Shown: positions 19,763 through 28,719, counted from the stretch's first letter. The stretch: DNA of 64,000 nucleotides from Bacillota bacterium (GCA_011389985.1 JAABTH010000008.1:1-64000); one strand, 5' to 3'. Notes: a model not told the origin generated them from the letters alone. Translations and numbers: made by a program.

Positions 19763-21358
19763 TTATCCCTTCTTCAGTTCAAAGGATTCCTTTGGATCCG
19801 CAAGATAAAAGCGATCCCCAGGGTTAAGGTAATAAGGCTTTCCGTTTTCCAAGCGCTGATTTGATGATAAAAATGTTCCATTTGATGATGAGTCTTCCAG
19901 TATAAATTTATTTGTCCGCTCATCATAACGAATCGTAAGATGCTTTCTGCTGATCTCTTCGTCTGTCTGCGGATAAACAAGTTGAGCAAAGCGTGGATCC
20001 CGACCAATAACCAACTGTCCATCGACAAATTCAATCGACTGGCCGGCGAAGTGTCCGGAAACACCCTTGACCAGAGCAATTGGCTTTATTGGTTTTGCCT
20101 TAGTTACCGGTGCGCTTACCGGCTCAGGTTTAGCCTGTGTAACCGGTGAAGGAGTCCTTTGAGTTACAGCCCCCTGGGCACCTGCTGTTGAAGAAACGGG
20201 AGACGCTTGCTTTTTGCCGCCACCCCTGGTGGCCAAGATCACAATCATGATTATTAAAAGAGCCGCTGCCGCACCAATGCCGATAATCAAGGGTGAAATT
20301 CCAGTTTTTTTCTCAATTGCATTTGAGCTTGACGAAAGTGGTCCATCAAGGTAATCACCTCCACCGATGGATTTAACCTGGGCTGTGTAAATACCTGCTC
20401 CAAATTCATCAATTTTCTCACTTAAGTCAACCAGTGTTGTATTTGCACCTACTGAAGCAGAGTAGACACTTTGACCATCTCTGTAGAGAAATATTTCATA
20501 TCCCTGTGCGCCGGAAACCGAATCCCAGCTTACAAGACCTTCAGCAGAGAGGTTGAGGTTAACTGCTGTCGGCAATGGCTGTGGTTCGACAACCACAGGT
20601 TCTTCCTCTTCAACCGGGGGCACAGTGCCTGCCTTCAAGTAAGCAATACCCCGCCCCTCAAGAACATCGACCAGAGCATTTATGTCTACACCGCCTGAAG
20701 TGCCAACTGCAACACCGGGAACATCCCTGATCGCAACGCCAACGACAACTCCATCTGTATTAAGAAGCGGTCCTCCTTCAACATCAGTATTAATTTGAAC
20801 CCGATCTTCCAACACGTAACGACCGTTTACCGTACGGCTGTAAATACTCTTTATAACTGATACATCTTGATACCTGGCCGCCTGAGCATCCCGGGGAAAA
20901 CCAAGAGCATAAATATCATCACCGATATTAACCATTGAACGATTACCAATTTGTAGGGGTTCATAAGGGAAAAGGTGATGTTCCGGATCAAGCCTGAGCA
21001 GTGCTATATTTGACTGCTGTAAAGGCACATAAATTGTAGCCGGAACAAAGTCATCCGCCGAACGCCAAACATAAATGTCGGCATTCTGAATCGTGCCTGC
21101 CCTCACTACATCCCAGCTGGTTGCAATGTACTGAAAAGGTGGCTGATCGCCTATTACAAAACCAGAGCCCTGCCTGATAACATTTCCCGCAACGGCTGCA
21201 TTGGTACCCCTTGTCACCACTCTAATGCGCACAATACTTTTAGTAGCCTCGTCAATTGAAGTTTGAGCAGATACCGTTCCAAGGCTAAAAAGTAAAGCTA
21301 TAACAAATAGAATAATAATTAAAGCTCGACATGTACTCGTTTTCTTTATCATCACCAA
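19763..21358 (-). CDS. Membrane protein: trypsin-like ectodomain (apparently catalytically dead), FN3-like domain, TM, cytoplasmic FHA
   Basis: Signal; SGFVIGDQPPFQYIATSWDVV..SNIALLRLD..INTDVEGGPLLNTDG; FN3-like VNLNLSAEGLVSWDSVSGAQGYEIFLYRDG; TM ISPLIIGIGAAAALLIIMIVIL; FHA LVIGRDPRFAQLVYPQTDEEISRKHLTI. Confidence 0.87.
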   Translation of the reverse strand: MVMIKKTSTCRALIIILFVIALLFSLGTVSAQTSIDEATKSIVRIRVVTRGTNAAVAGNVIRQGSGFVIGDQPPFQYIATSWDVVRAGTIQNADIYVWRSADDFVPATIYVPLQQSNIALLRLDPEHHLFPYEPLQIGNRSMVNIGDDIYALGFPRDAQAARYQDVSVIKSIYSRTVNGRYVLEDRVQINTDVEGGPLLNTDGVVVGVAIRDVPGVAVGTSGGVDINALVDVLEGRGIAYLKAGTVPPVEEEEPVVVEPQPLPTAVNLNLSAEGLVSWDSVSGAQGYEIFLYRDGQSVYSASVGANTTLVDLSEKIDEFGAGIYTAQVKSIGGGDYLDGPLSSSSNAIEKKTGISPLIIGIGAAAALLIIMIVILATRGGGKKQASPVSSTAGAQGAVTQRTPSPVTQAKPEPVSAPVTKAKPIKPIALVKGVSGHFAGQSIEFVDGQLVIGRDPRFAQLVYPQTDEEISRKHLTIRYDERTNKFILEDSSSNGTFLSSNQRLENGKPYYLNPGDRFYLADPKESFELKKG

Positions 21359-21379
21359 TCATCCCTCTTCTCTAAATTA

Positions 21380-22225
21380 TTAATTATCAAAATTGCAGGT
21401 TAAAAGTATAGCAGTTATATTATCCTGATATGGTTGCTTTTTTGCTAAAGCATGCTTTACTAGTTCTTCCGCAGTGATTTGTTCCGCTCTGTTTAAATAG
21501 CTATTTATTTCTTCATCGTCAAGTGTATTTGTCAAACCATCACTGCAGAGCAAAATATGATCTCCTGTCTGTAGTTTTAAGGGCTCACTATTGTAAGCTA
21601 TTTCCATTAATTCGGATAATCCGAGAAAACTGGTTAAATATGCTCCCTCAGGGTGACTATCGGCCTCCTCCCTTGTTACAATCCCTTGCTTAACCTTATC
21701 CAACAATTGATTCTTATAGGTGTGATCCCTGTTAAGCTGAATAAGGGAAGCTTCACGATGGTGATAGATACGGCTATCCCCAGCTGCAATCCAATACATA
21801 TCAGACTCGCATATCAGAGTAGCAACAATTGTTGTCCCAAGCTCAATTTCCTGCCCATCTTTGTATGCAAGATCATATACGGCAGTGTTTGATCTAAGCA
21901 GTGCACGGTGCAATCTTACTGATGGCAACTCATTAGGTTTAACCGGCATGTATTCCTTTAAAAAGCACTTTGCCGCAACACGGCTGGCTTCTTCACCGTA
22001 GGAGAGCCCACCCATACCATCGCATACTAATGCCAATACACCACTGTTATTGGTTAAATGATGATCTCCAAGATCAGAAATTGCAAAAGCATCTTCTTGA
22101 TTCTCGCGATCTCCAATATGCTGATAATTAGAAGGAATCACGTGCAACTGATTACTCAGAACCGGCAAACCATGCTCAATTATTCCACTCGCTTTATTTT
22201 TTTTCTTAAATACAGAAAAACCCAA
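21380..22225 (-). CDS. PP2C-family Ser/Thr protein phosphatase
   Basis: GDRENQEDAFAI, LVCDGMGGLSYGE, IAAGDSRIYHHR, LLCSDGLTNTL, YQDNITAILL. Confidence 0.93.
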   Translation of the reverse strand: MGFSVFKKKNKASGIIEHGLPVLSNQLHVIPSNYQHIGDRENQEDAFAISDLGDHHLTNNSGVLALVCDGMGGLSYGEEASRVAAKCFLKEYMPVKPNELPSVRLHRALLRSNTAVYDLAYKDGQEIELGTTIVATLICESDMYWIAAGDSRIYHHREASLIQLNRDHTYKNQLLDKVKQGIVTREEADSHPEGAYLTSFLGLSELMEIAYNSEPLKLQTGDHILLCSDGLTNTLDDEEINSYLNRAEQITAEELVKHALAKKQPYQDNITAILLTCNFDN

Positions 22226-22420
22226 CCAAAAAGCGCCCCTTTCTATGCCTAAAACTCAGGCAATAATCACACTTTAATTTTATTAAAATAATTCTATGTT
22301 GTAGACAGTATTACCTGCGACGATTATTAAATTTGTATTTAATAAAAGAATTTGCATGAGCCCCAGTTGGATAGTTAAGTCTTTAACTCTTATGGAAAAC
22401 CTGCATTCTAATTGATTTAT

Positions 22421-23416
22421 CTAACTGAATATCGTCTGGCTAAAACGATATACGTTTCCTACCAATAGTGCTGAAATCGCCTGGGCATAAAAAAATCCGG
22501 CAATAGCTAGCACCCAACCAATTACAGGGAGGATCGCTAACAAAACCATCGCGACCCAAATGGCGATAAAGATAAGAATTACCAAAACATATTGTGGTAA
22601 AACAGCTTTGATGCGCATGAAGATTTTATTCATTTGAAAAGCGGAAGCAACTTGACCACTTGCAGCATAAGTGGCCCAAGCCATGGGCAGCAAGAAAGCA
22701 GAAAGTAGAAAAAAGAATAAACTGAAAGAAAGACCAAGGGCCTTTAATAAGCTGGAAGTATTTGTTGAAGTTATAACATAAACCATTGATAAAATCATGG
22801 ATGCTGGTAATAACAAATAAACCGCTTTAATAAAAAACAGGAAAAGCCCTTTTAAAAAAAGATCACCAAAATCAGTCCATTCAGGCATTTCCAGTTTGCC
22901 AGTGTATCCATTATTGATCAATCGCAAACGATACCCACCAGCAAAAAATTCAAAGAATGGGAATGATGATAAAGCGGCTCCAAACAAAAATTTAAGTAGT
23001 CCCCTACCAAATAGTGGTGCAGCCATAATTTCGGGCACTGACAAAACCATTTGTGGGTCATAAAACTCAGCGTTTGCCGGAGAGTGCTTGCTTAACTTAA
23101 ATGGCAATTCAGATTCGTCAAACCAAATTAACTCTAAACAGTTACTTCCAATGACAACTTTGTCTCCAGGGTTAACCAGGGCCTGTTCTAAAACTTTTTT
23201 TCCATTAATAAAAGTTCCATTTAAACTGTCTAAATCAAAAATGTAAAAATGACCATCGCTAAGGGTTTTTATACTGGCATGTTTGCGGGAAACGCTAGAA
23301 TCGGCAAGGGTAAAATATTCGTCACCAGAATCACGGCCGATTATTACTTGACCTTCTGACAATGCAACATATGCTCCTCTATCAGGGCCTTCCTTAACTT
23401 CAATGAACCAAGGCAT
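22421..23416 (-). CDS. FHA domain protein with C-terminal multi-TM region
   Basis: N-terminal VIIGRDSGDEYFTLADSSVSRKHASIKTL..DLDSLNGTFINGKKV, then several hydrophobic segments. Confidence 0.85.
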   Translation of the reverse strand: MPWFIEVKEGPDRGAYVALSEGQVIIGRDSGDEYFTLADSSVSRKHASIKTLSDGHFYIFDLDSLNGTFINGKKVLEQALVNPGDKVVIGSNCLELIWFDESELPFKLSKHSPANAEFYDPQMVLSVPEIMAAPLFGRGLLKFLFGAALSSFPFFEFFAGGYRLRLINNGYTGKLEMPEWTDFGDLFLKGLFLFFIKAVYLLLPASMILSMVYVITSTNTSSLLKALGLSFSLFFFLLSAFLLPMAWATYAASGQVASAFQMNKIFMRIKAVLPQYVLVILIFIAIWVAMVLLAILPVIGWVLAIAGFFYAQAISALLVGNVYRFSQTIFS

Positions 23417-23451
23417 TAATATATGTCTCCTTAGTTATATATGAGATTAAT

Positions 23452-24405
23452 TTATCTGTAATTTACTTTATTTATCTCATGTAAATATCCTTCATACCGC
23501 GATCTGTGAAAACTAATTCTGCTATTTGTATTGCTTATTTTTGTATCAATATCTTGTAAAGCTTTTTTTAATTCTTGCTCACTTAGATTCATTTGGTAAT
23601 ATTTGCTTCTCTGTTCATAGAGATCCTGCTGCTGTTGTTCTAATTGCTTAATTATTTCTTGCTCAACCCTTACGTATTCTTGCATTGAAGATAATGCATC
23701 AGGATCTATTTCACTACTTTTAGTTTCCTGATTAACTGCATCGACTACCCTTATAGTCGGCCCAAAAAGATCTATGATGAATCTCGGAAGATTTTCTGCA
23801 CTCCCAAGAGGATCATTAATAAAATCAAGTATCTTTTCGAGATAACCAGGCTCAGCAAAAGCTCCTTTAAAACTTTTAATAATCGCGTTGATTATTTGCA
23901 ACCATTCAGGTTCTTGTTCGAATTCATAGAGACTATTAAAGGATTCTTGATCCCAATAACCTTCAGGGTATTGAAACTCTTCGTAGCCAGAATCTATACG
24001 AATAGAATTATTTTCATGTTTATTATATTGATCATCAAATTCCACGTAGGGGTCTTCTGATTGATAATGATCGCCATATATATCGTTGGTATAGAAATCA
24101 TCATGATTGCAATTGTTACAATCTTCACTGTTTATAACATTACCAGATCCATTATTACCATATGTTGAGTAAACAGGGTTGTTTAAAACCCACCAATGTT
24201 CATCGTACGAGTTTACTTCGTCGGCAAAAGGCAACTCCCACCAGTTAGCTACAATCCAATTTTGCTCTAAAGCGCTAACTATGCCTGCCGATTGAAATAG
24301 ACTTACAAATACAAGTAATAAGATCAATGCGCGGGATCTCTTTAATTGACGGAATTTTAGCAGGGTAATAAGGCTGGTGATAAATGACAATATCTTATCT
24401 AACAT
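23452..24405 (-). CDS. Hypothetical secreted/anchored protein: acidic Asn/aromatic-rich segment plus C-terminal coiled coil
   Basis: Signal-like N-terminus (LILLLVFVSLFQSAGIVSA), low-complexity EDCNNCNHDDFYTNDIYGDHYQSEDPYVEFDDQ, C-terminal EQEIIKQLEQQQQDLYEQRSKYYQ coiled coil; no family recognised. Confidence 0.7.
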   Translation of the reverse strand: MLDKILSFITSLITLLKFRQLKRSRALILLLVFVSLFQSAGIVSALEQNWIVANWWELPFADEVNSYDEHWWVLNNPVYSTYGNNGSGNVINSEDCNNCNHDDFYTNDIYGDHYQSEDPYVEFDDQYNKHENNSIRIDSGYEEFQYPEGYWDQESFNSLYEFEQEPEWLQIINAIIKSFKGAFAEPGYLEKILDFINDPLGSAENLPRFIIDLFGPTIRVVDAVNQETKSSEIDPDALSSMQEYVRVEQEIIKQLEQQQQDLYEQRSKYYQMNLSEQELKKALQDIDTKISNTNSRISFHRSRYEGYLHEINKVNYR

Positions 24406-24600
24406 TTCATCATCTCCTCAGTTTAAAGCGAAGAGAATATTTTAATCTTTATTAATTGTATTTAAAGTATTTAAAAAGTCAAGTAGAAAGCTAAAACTTT
24501 CATCATACAAACCAGCTAATTTTTCTGTGCCTTTGTTCAAGGTATATCTATTCACCGATGTATTACTATCTGCCACTATCTAACCCTATTTGAAAATTTG

Positions 24601-24629
24601 TTGACAAGTCTAATTCTGGCATGTATACT
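24601..24629 (+). promoter_or_regulatory. Sigma-70-type promoter of glnA
   Basis: TTGACA - 17 nt - TATACT. Confidence 0.8.
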
Positions 24630-24643
24630 TTTTGTGGGCAAAG

Positions 24644-24686
24644 GCGCCCGCTTAAACAGTCGAATGACTGTCAGCGGGCGCTTTTT
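24644..24686 (+). terminator. Leader terminator/attenuator hairpin between the glnA promoter and the ORF
   Basis: GCGCCCGCT-TAA-ACAGTC-GAAT-GACTGT-C-AGCGGGCGC-TTTTT, about 15 nt after the -10 box and about 35 nt before the ATG. Confidence 0.82.
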
Positions 24687-24719
24687 ATTTAACCACTATA
24701 TTAAAAGGAGCTGTTTTTG

Positions 24720-26048
24720 ATGGGTATAACCAAAGAAGATGTTATGGCTATGGCTAATGAATCGGCAGTAAAATTTATACGTCTCCAGTTCACAGATTTA
24801 TCCGGGCAGTTAAAAAATGTGGCTATTACAAAAGACCAGCTGCCAAAAGCTTTGGATAACGAGCTTATGTTTGACGGCTCATCAATTGAAGGTTTTGTGC
24901 GCATCGAAGAATCTGATATGTACCTCCGCCCCGATCTCGATACTTTCACTCTCTTTCCCTGGGGGCCAAGTGAAAACGGAGCAGCAAGACTGATGTGCGA
25001 TGTTTATACACCGGAGGGCGAGCCTTTTGCAGGTTGCCCCCGCAGCCAGCTAAAACGTATGATAGCGCTTGCAGCCGAAGACGGCTACTCAATGAACTGC
25101 GGTCCTGAAGCGGAATTTTTCATGTTTCATACAGATGAAAATGGCGCGCCTACTCTAAACACTCACGATCAGGGCGGTTATTTCGACCTCGCACCAACTG
25201 ACCTTGGCGAAAATGCCAGGCGGGATATGGTTTTAAGTCTTGAGCAGATGGGTCTTGAAATAGAAGCATCACACCATGAAGTTGCCCCGGGACAACACGA
25301 GATTGATTTTAAATATGGAGACGCCCTGCATACTGCTGACGACCTTTCCACATTTCGTTTTGTGGTAAGAACTATAGCCCAGCGTCATGGACTTTATGCT
25401 ACATTTATGCCAAAACCAATTGCCATGATTAACGGATCAGGAATGCATACCCATCTTTCTTTATTTAAGGATGGCAAAAATATTTTTAATGATCCAAACG
25501 CACCTGACGAACTCAGCCAGGAAATGCTGTGGTTCATCGGAGGACTTCTTAAACATGCGAAAGGTTATACAGCCGTAACAAACCCGCTTGTAAACTCATA
25601 TAAAAGATTAGTACCCGGTTACGAAGCTCCTGTATATATAGCCTGGTCGCATCGCAACCGCAGTCCGCTGGTCAGGGTTCCTGCCCGCAGGGGAATCGGC
25701 ACAAGAGTTGAATTAAGAAGCCCCGATCCATCCTGCAACCCTTATCTTGCCTTTGCTGTTATGCTTAGAGCAGGTTTAGATGGTATTCGCAATAAAATAG
25801 ACCCACCGGCACCGGTTAATCTAAACATCTATACCATGACTGATGAAGAGAAAGAATTCCATAACATTAAAAGCCTGCCCGGAACACTTTATGAAGCAAT
25901 TGGGGAACTGGATGAAAATAAGATTATTCAGGAAGCGTTGGGTGAACATATATATGACCGCTTCCGTGAAGGCCGTATGAAGGAATGGAATGAGTACCGT
26001 ATTCAGGTTCACGACTGGGAAGTTAAACAATACCTGGCAAGGTTCTAA
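24720..26048 (+). CDS. glnA: Glutamine synthetase type I
   Basis: [59 protein letters not shown]. Confidence 0.97.
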   Translation: MGITKEDVMAMANESAVKFIRLQFTDLSGQLKNVAITKDQLPKALDNELMFDGSSIEGFVRIEESDMYLRPDLDTFTLFPWGPSENGAARLMCDVYTPEGEPFAGCPRSQLKRMIALAAEDGYSMNCGPEAEFFMFHTDENGAPTLNTHDQGGYFDLAPTDLGENARRDMVLSLEQMGLEIEASHHEVAPGQHEIDFKYGDALHTADDLSTFRFVVRTIAQRHGLYATFMPKPIAMINGSGMHTHLSLFKDGKNIFNDPNAPDELSQEMLWFIGGLLKHAKGYTAVTNPLVNSYKRLVPGYEAPVYIAWSHRNRSPLVRVPARRGIGTRVELRSPDPSCNPYLAFAVMLRAGLDGIRNKIDPPAPVNLNIYTMTDEEKEFHNIKSLPGTLYEAIGELDENKIIQEALGEHIYDRFREGRMKEWNEYRIQVHDWEVKQYLARF

Positions 26049-26070
26049 ACTAAGGATTAAGATGGTTCAA

Positions 26071-26101
26071 ACCCTCTCTTCTAGAAGGAGAGGGTTTTTT
26101 T
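26071..26101 (+). terminator. Rho-independent terminator after glnA
   Basis: ACCCTCTCTTCTAGAAGGAGAGGGTTTTTTT. Confidence 0.88.
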
Positions 26102-26181
26102 AAATCTAATTACTCTCTATTGCCATTTTAAGCTAAAAACCATACTATATAAAAAGAAACACTGTTTTTAAGGAGATCAAC

Positions 26182-26763
26182 ATGTCTGATAACCAGTATG
26201 ATTTCTGCATAGGGACAACCGACTCAGTTCTAAAGCGAGAAGTAGTGACTGTGCTGAATCGTGCCGGTTACCACTCATCAGGCGATGCAAAAAGTATCCC
26301 TCTTTTTTTACGTTTGATTCGAACTGTTCAGCCCTGGCTTGCTGTCATAGATACCAATCTACCTCCGGGAAATATAAAGGAACTGGCCGACATTATAGAA
26401 AGTGACGGTTTGGCAGCGGCTATCTTTATTAATACAACAGGTATCAATATGAATCGCTACACTCTATTAAACTGGCCGGTGGATGAAACAGTGCTGGCAG
26501 CAGTTGCAAACGCCGTGTGCAATGAATTTAAACATAAAAAAAGGATGCATGAGAAAATTGCATCCCTTCAGCAAAAGCTTAACGACCGTAAGAGTTTAGA
26601 TAAAGCAAAAGGAATTCTAATGAATCTTTATAAACTGAACGAAGAAGAGGCTTATCGCTTCATGCAGAAAAACAGCATGAGACATCGATTATCAATGATT
26701 GAAATAGCCAACCTTGTAATTAGCTCTCCCGACTCTTTTTCATCTCAATTGCAGCTCCGATAA
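26182..26763 (+). CDS. ANTAR-domain antiterminator with receiver-like N-terminus
   Basis: C-terminal [54 protein letters not shown] (ANTAR three-helix pattern). Confidence 0.85.
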   Translation: MSDNQYDFCIGTTDSVLKREVVTVLNRAGYHSSGDAKSIPLFLRLIRTVQPWLAVIDTNLPPGNIKELADIIESDGLAAAIFINTTGINMNRYTLLNWPVDETVLAAVANAVCNEFKHKKRMHEKIASLQQKLNDRKSLDKAKGILMNLYKLNEEEAYRFMQKNSMRHRLSMIEIANLVISSPDSFSSQLQLR

Positions 26764-28333
26764 AATCCCTGAATAGGGGATGAGAACGTGTCGGCCGGGA
26801 TTTAAATTCAGGATGAAACTGTACTGCTACAAACCATGGGTGATCTTTTATTTCTACCATTTCTACAAGATCATCCTGTTCGTTATAGCCGCTGAATACC
26901 ATACCATGCTTTTCTAACTTATCCATATAATCATTGTTAAACTCAAAACGATGCCTGTGTCTTTCACATATAATTTTTTCTTCATACGCCTTTTCCGCAA
27001 GGGTGTCATTCTTGATTGTGCAGGGATAAGCGCCAAGGCGCAGGGTTCCACCAATTCGGGTATTTTCTTTCTGACCAGGCAGATAAATTATCACAGGTCC
27101 GGGAGTCTCAGGATTAAACTCAGTACTGTGAGCACCTTTAATGGCGGCAGCATTGCGGGCAAATTCTATAACAGAGCACTGCATTCCCAAGCACAAACCA
27201 AGGAATGGAATCTTTTCTTCACGGGCTTTGCGAACAGCACTTATTTTGCCTTCAATGCCTCGCTCCCCAAAACCTCCCGGCACAAGGATTCCGTCTACTT
27301 CGTTTAATATATTACCGGCTTTTCCGCTTTCAATGTCTTCAGCCGGCACTAAAACAACCCTGACTTTAACGCTATGGGCCAATCCGGCATGGGCAAGGGC
27401 AGCATTAATACTGATGTAAGCATCAGGCAGAGCAACGTATTTACCGACCAGTGCAACTGTAACTTCTTCCTTAAGATTTTTTGCCTGATCAACCATTTTG
27501 TTCCATTTTTCCATGGAAGCGCTGTTACATTCAAGATTAAGTTTATCAACTATCATTTTATCAAGATTCTGTTTCTGGAGGAGAAGTGGCACTTCATAAA
27601 TTATGTCGGTATCAATATTTTCAACCACTTCTTCTGGCTGCACATTGCAAAAGAGGGCAATCTTACTCCGTAGATCATCACCGAGAGGTTGTTCAGTCCG
27701 ACAAACGATTAGATCCGGTTGGATACCGATTGAGCGCAGTTCTTTTACACTATGCTGAGTTGGTTTTGTTTTTTGTTCACCTGACATGCGAAGATATGGT
27801 ACAAGTGTTACATGAATAAACAATACATTTTCCCAGCCAATTTCATACCTAAGCTGCCGAATCGCTTCCAAAAAGGGAAGGCTTTCAATATCTCCGACCG
27901 TACCGCCAATTTCAGTAATAACCAGATCAAGATCTTCATTCCCGGCAATTTTGGTCACACATTTTTTGATTTGATCTGTAATATGGGGAATTACCTGCAC
28001 AGTATTACCCTGGTAGAGCCCTTCTCTTTCATCTTCAATAACAGACCAGTATATCTTACCTGCAGTAACATTATTGTCCCGCGTTAAATGTTCATCAATA
28101 AATCTTTCATAGTGCCCAAGATCAAGATCTGTTTCGGCCCCATCTTCTGTGACGAAAACCTCACCATGCTGGTAGGGGCTCATCGTTCCGGGGTCATAGT
28201 TTATATAGGGATCAAACTTTTGAATGGTTAACTTAAAACCTCTGTTTTTAAGTAAGCAGCCCAGAGAAGCCGCTGTTATTCCCTTACCAAGAGATGACAC
28301 TACTCCGCCGGTAATAAAAATGTATTTTGTCAT
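26720..28333 (-). CDS. pyrG: CTP synthase
   Basis: [54 protein letters not shown]. Confidence 0.97.
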   Translation of the reverse strand: MTKYIFITGGVVSSLGKGITAASLGCLLKNRGFKLTIQKFDPYINYDPGTMSPYQHGEVFVTEDGAETDLDLGHYERFIDEHLTRDNNVTAGKIYWSVIEDEREGLYQGNTVQVIPHITDQIKKCVTKIAGNEDLDLVITEIGGTVGDIESLPFLEAIRQLRYEIGWENVLFIHVTLVPYLRMSGEQKTKPTQHSVKELRSIGIQPDLIVCRTEQPLGDDLRSKIALFCNVQPEEVVENIDTDIIYEVPLLLQKQNLDKMIVDKLNLECNSASMEKWNKMVDQAKNLKEEVTVALVGKYVALPDAYISINAALAHAGLAHSVKVRVVLVPAEDIESGKAGNILNEVDGILVPGGFGERGIEGKISAVRKAREEKIPFLGLCLGMQCSVIEFARNAAAIKGAHSTEFNPETPGPVIIYLPGQKENTRIGGTLRLGAYPCTIKNDTLAEKAYEEKIICERHRHRFEFNNDYMDKLEKHGMVFSGYNEQDDLVEMVEIKDHPWFVAVQFHPEFKSRPTRSHPLFRDFIGAAIEMKKSRES

Positions 28334-28396
28334 AAGCGCCCCCTTGCTGCTATTTATGATTATTTTCTGTCAGCAACTGCTGCAGCTGGTTTTACT

Positions 28397-28579
28397 TCAC
28401 CCGCCGCAATTTGAGGAGGCGGTTCCACCGCCTGTAGAACTTTTGCCGGTTCGGAAAGCTGATATAACCCTACCAGCCTCTTTTCCACAGGTTGGGCATG
28501 TAATACTATTAACTGAACTACTGCAAAGTTCTTCCGTTTTCTTCTCACATTTTGAACAGTAAAACTCATAAAGGGGCAA
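28397..28579 (-). CDS. FmdB-like zinc ribbon small protein (probable TTG start)
   Basis: (M)PLYEFYCSKCEKKTEELCSSSVNSITCPTCGKEAGRVIS; GAGGAGG 8 nt upstream of TTG supports a shorter N-terminus than the 66-aa ORF. Confidence 0.78.
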   Translation of the reverse strand: MPLYEFYCSKCEKKTEELCSSSVNSITCPTCGKEAGRVISAFRTGKSSTGGGTASSNCGG

Positions 28580-28626
28580 AACTGCACCTCCTCTCACTCT
28601 TTATATTTCTGCCGCCAGGCGGCTAA

Positions 28627-28719
28627 CTAGGTCCGACCTTTCAATCTCTTCCTCTTTTTAGCCCGTCTTCTTTTCTTACGCTGTCTTTTTAGCGCTTTGC
28701 GTGATTTTTCTTTAGCCAT
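28627..28719 (-). CDS. 30-aa extremely basic mini-protein (not in the supplied ORF track)
   Basis: Reverse strand ATG..TAG: MAKEKSRKALKRQRKKRRRAKKRKRLKGRT. Confidence 0.5.
   Translation of the reverse strand: MAKEKSRKALKRQRKKRRRAKKRKRLKGRT

Noticed and set aside
19031-22225. Two PP2C genes as possible pseudophosphatases
   Set aside because: Both keep the DGxG, GDSR, SDG and DN metal-binding motifs by inspection.
19763-24405. Idea that the FHA/PP2C/kinase block is a T6SS post-translational module or a TerY-P defence triad
   Set aside because: No Tss/Tse components, no vWA/TerD genes and no phage or mobile hallmarks in the window; shared domains alone are not enough.
27141-28087. Multiple plus-strand ORFs (27141, 27374, 27586, 27812)
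   Set aside because: Antisense shadows of pyrG, which is a clear full-length gene; no RBS or family match.
28360-28587. 75-aa minus ORF overlapping the FmdB-like gene
   Set aside because: Alternative frame; the FmdB zinc-ribbon frame has CxxC pairs and a good RBS.
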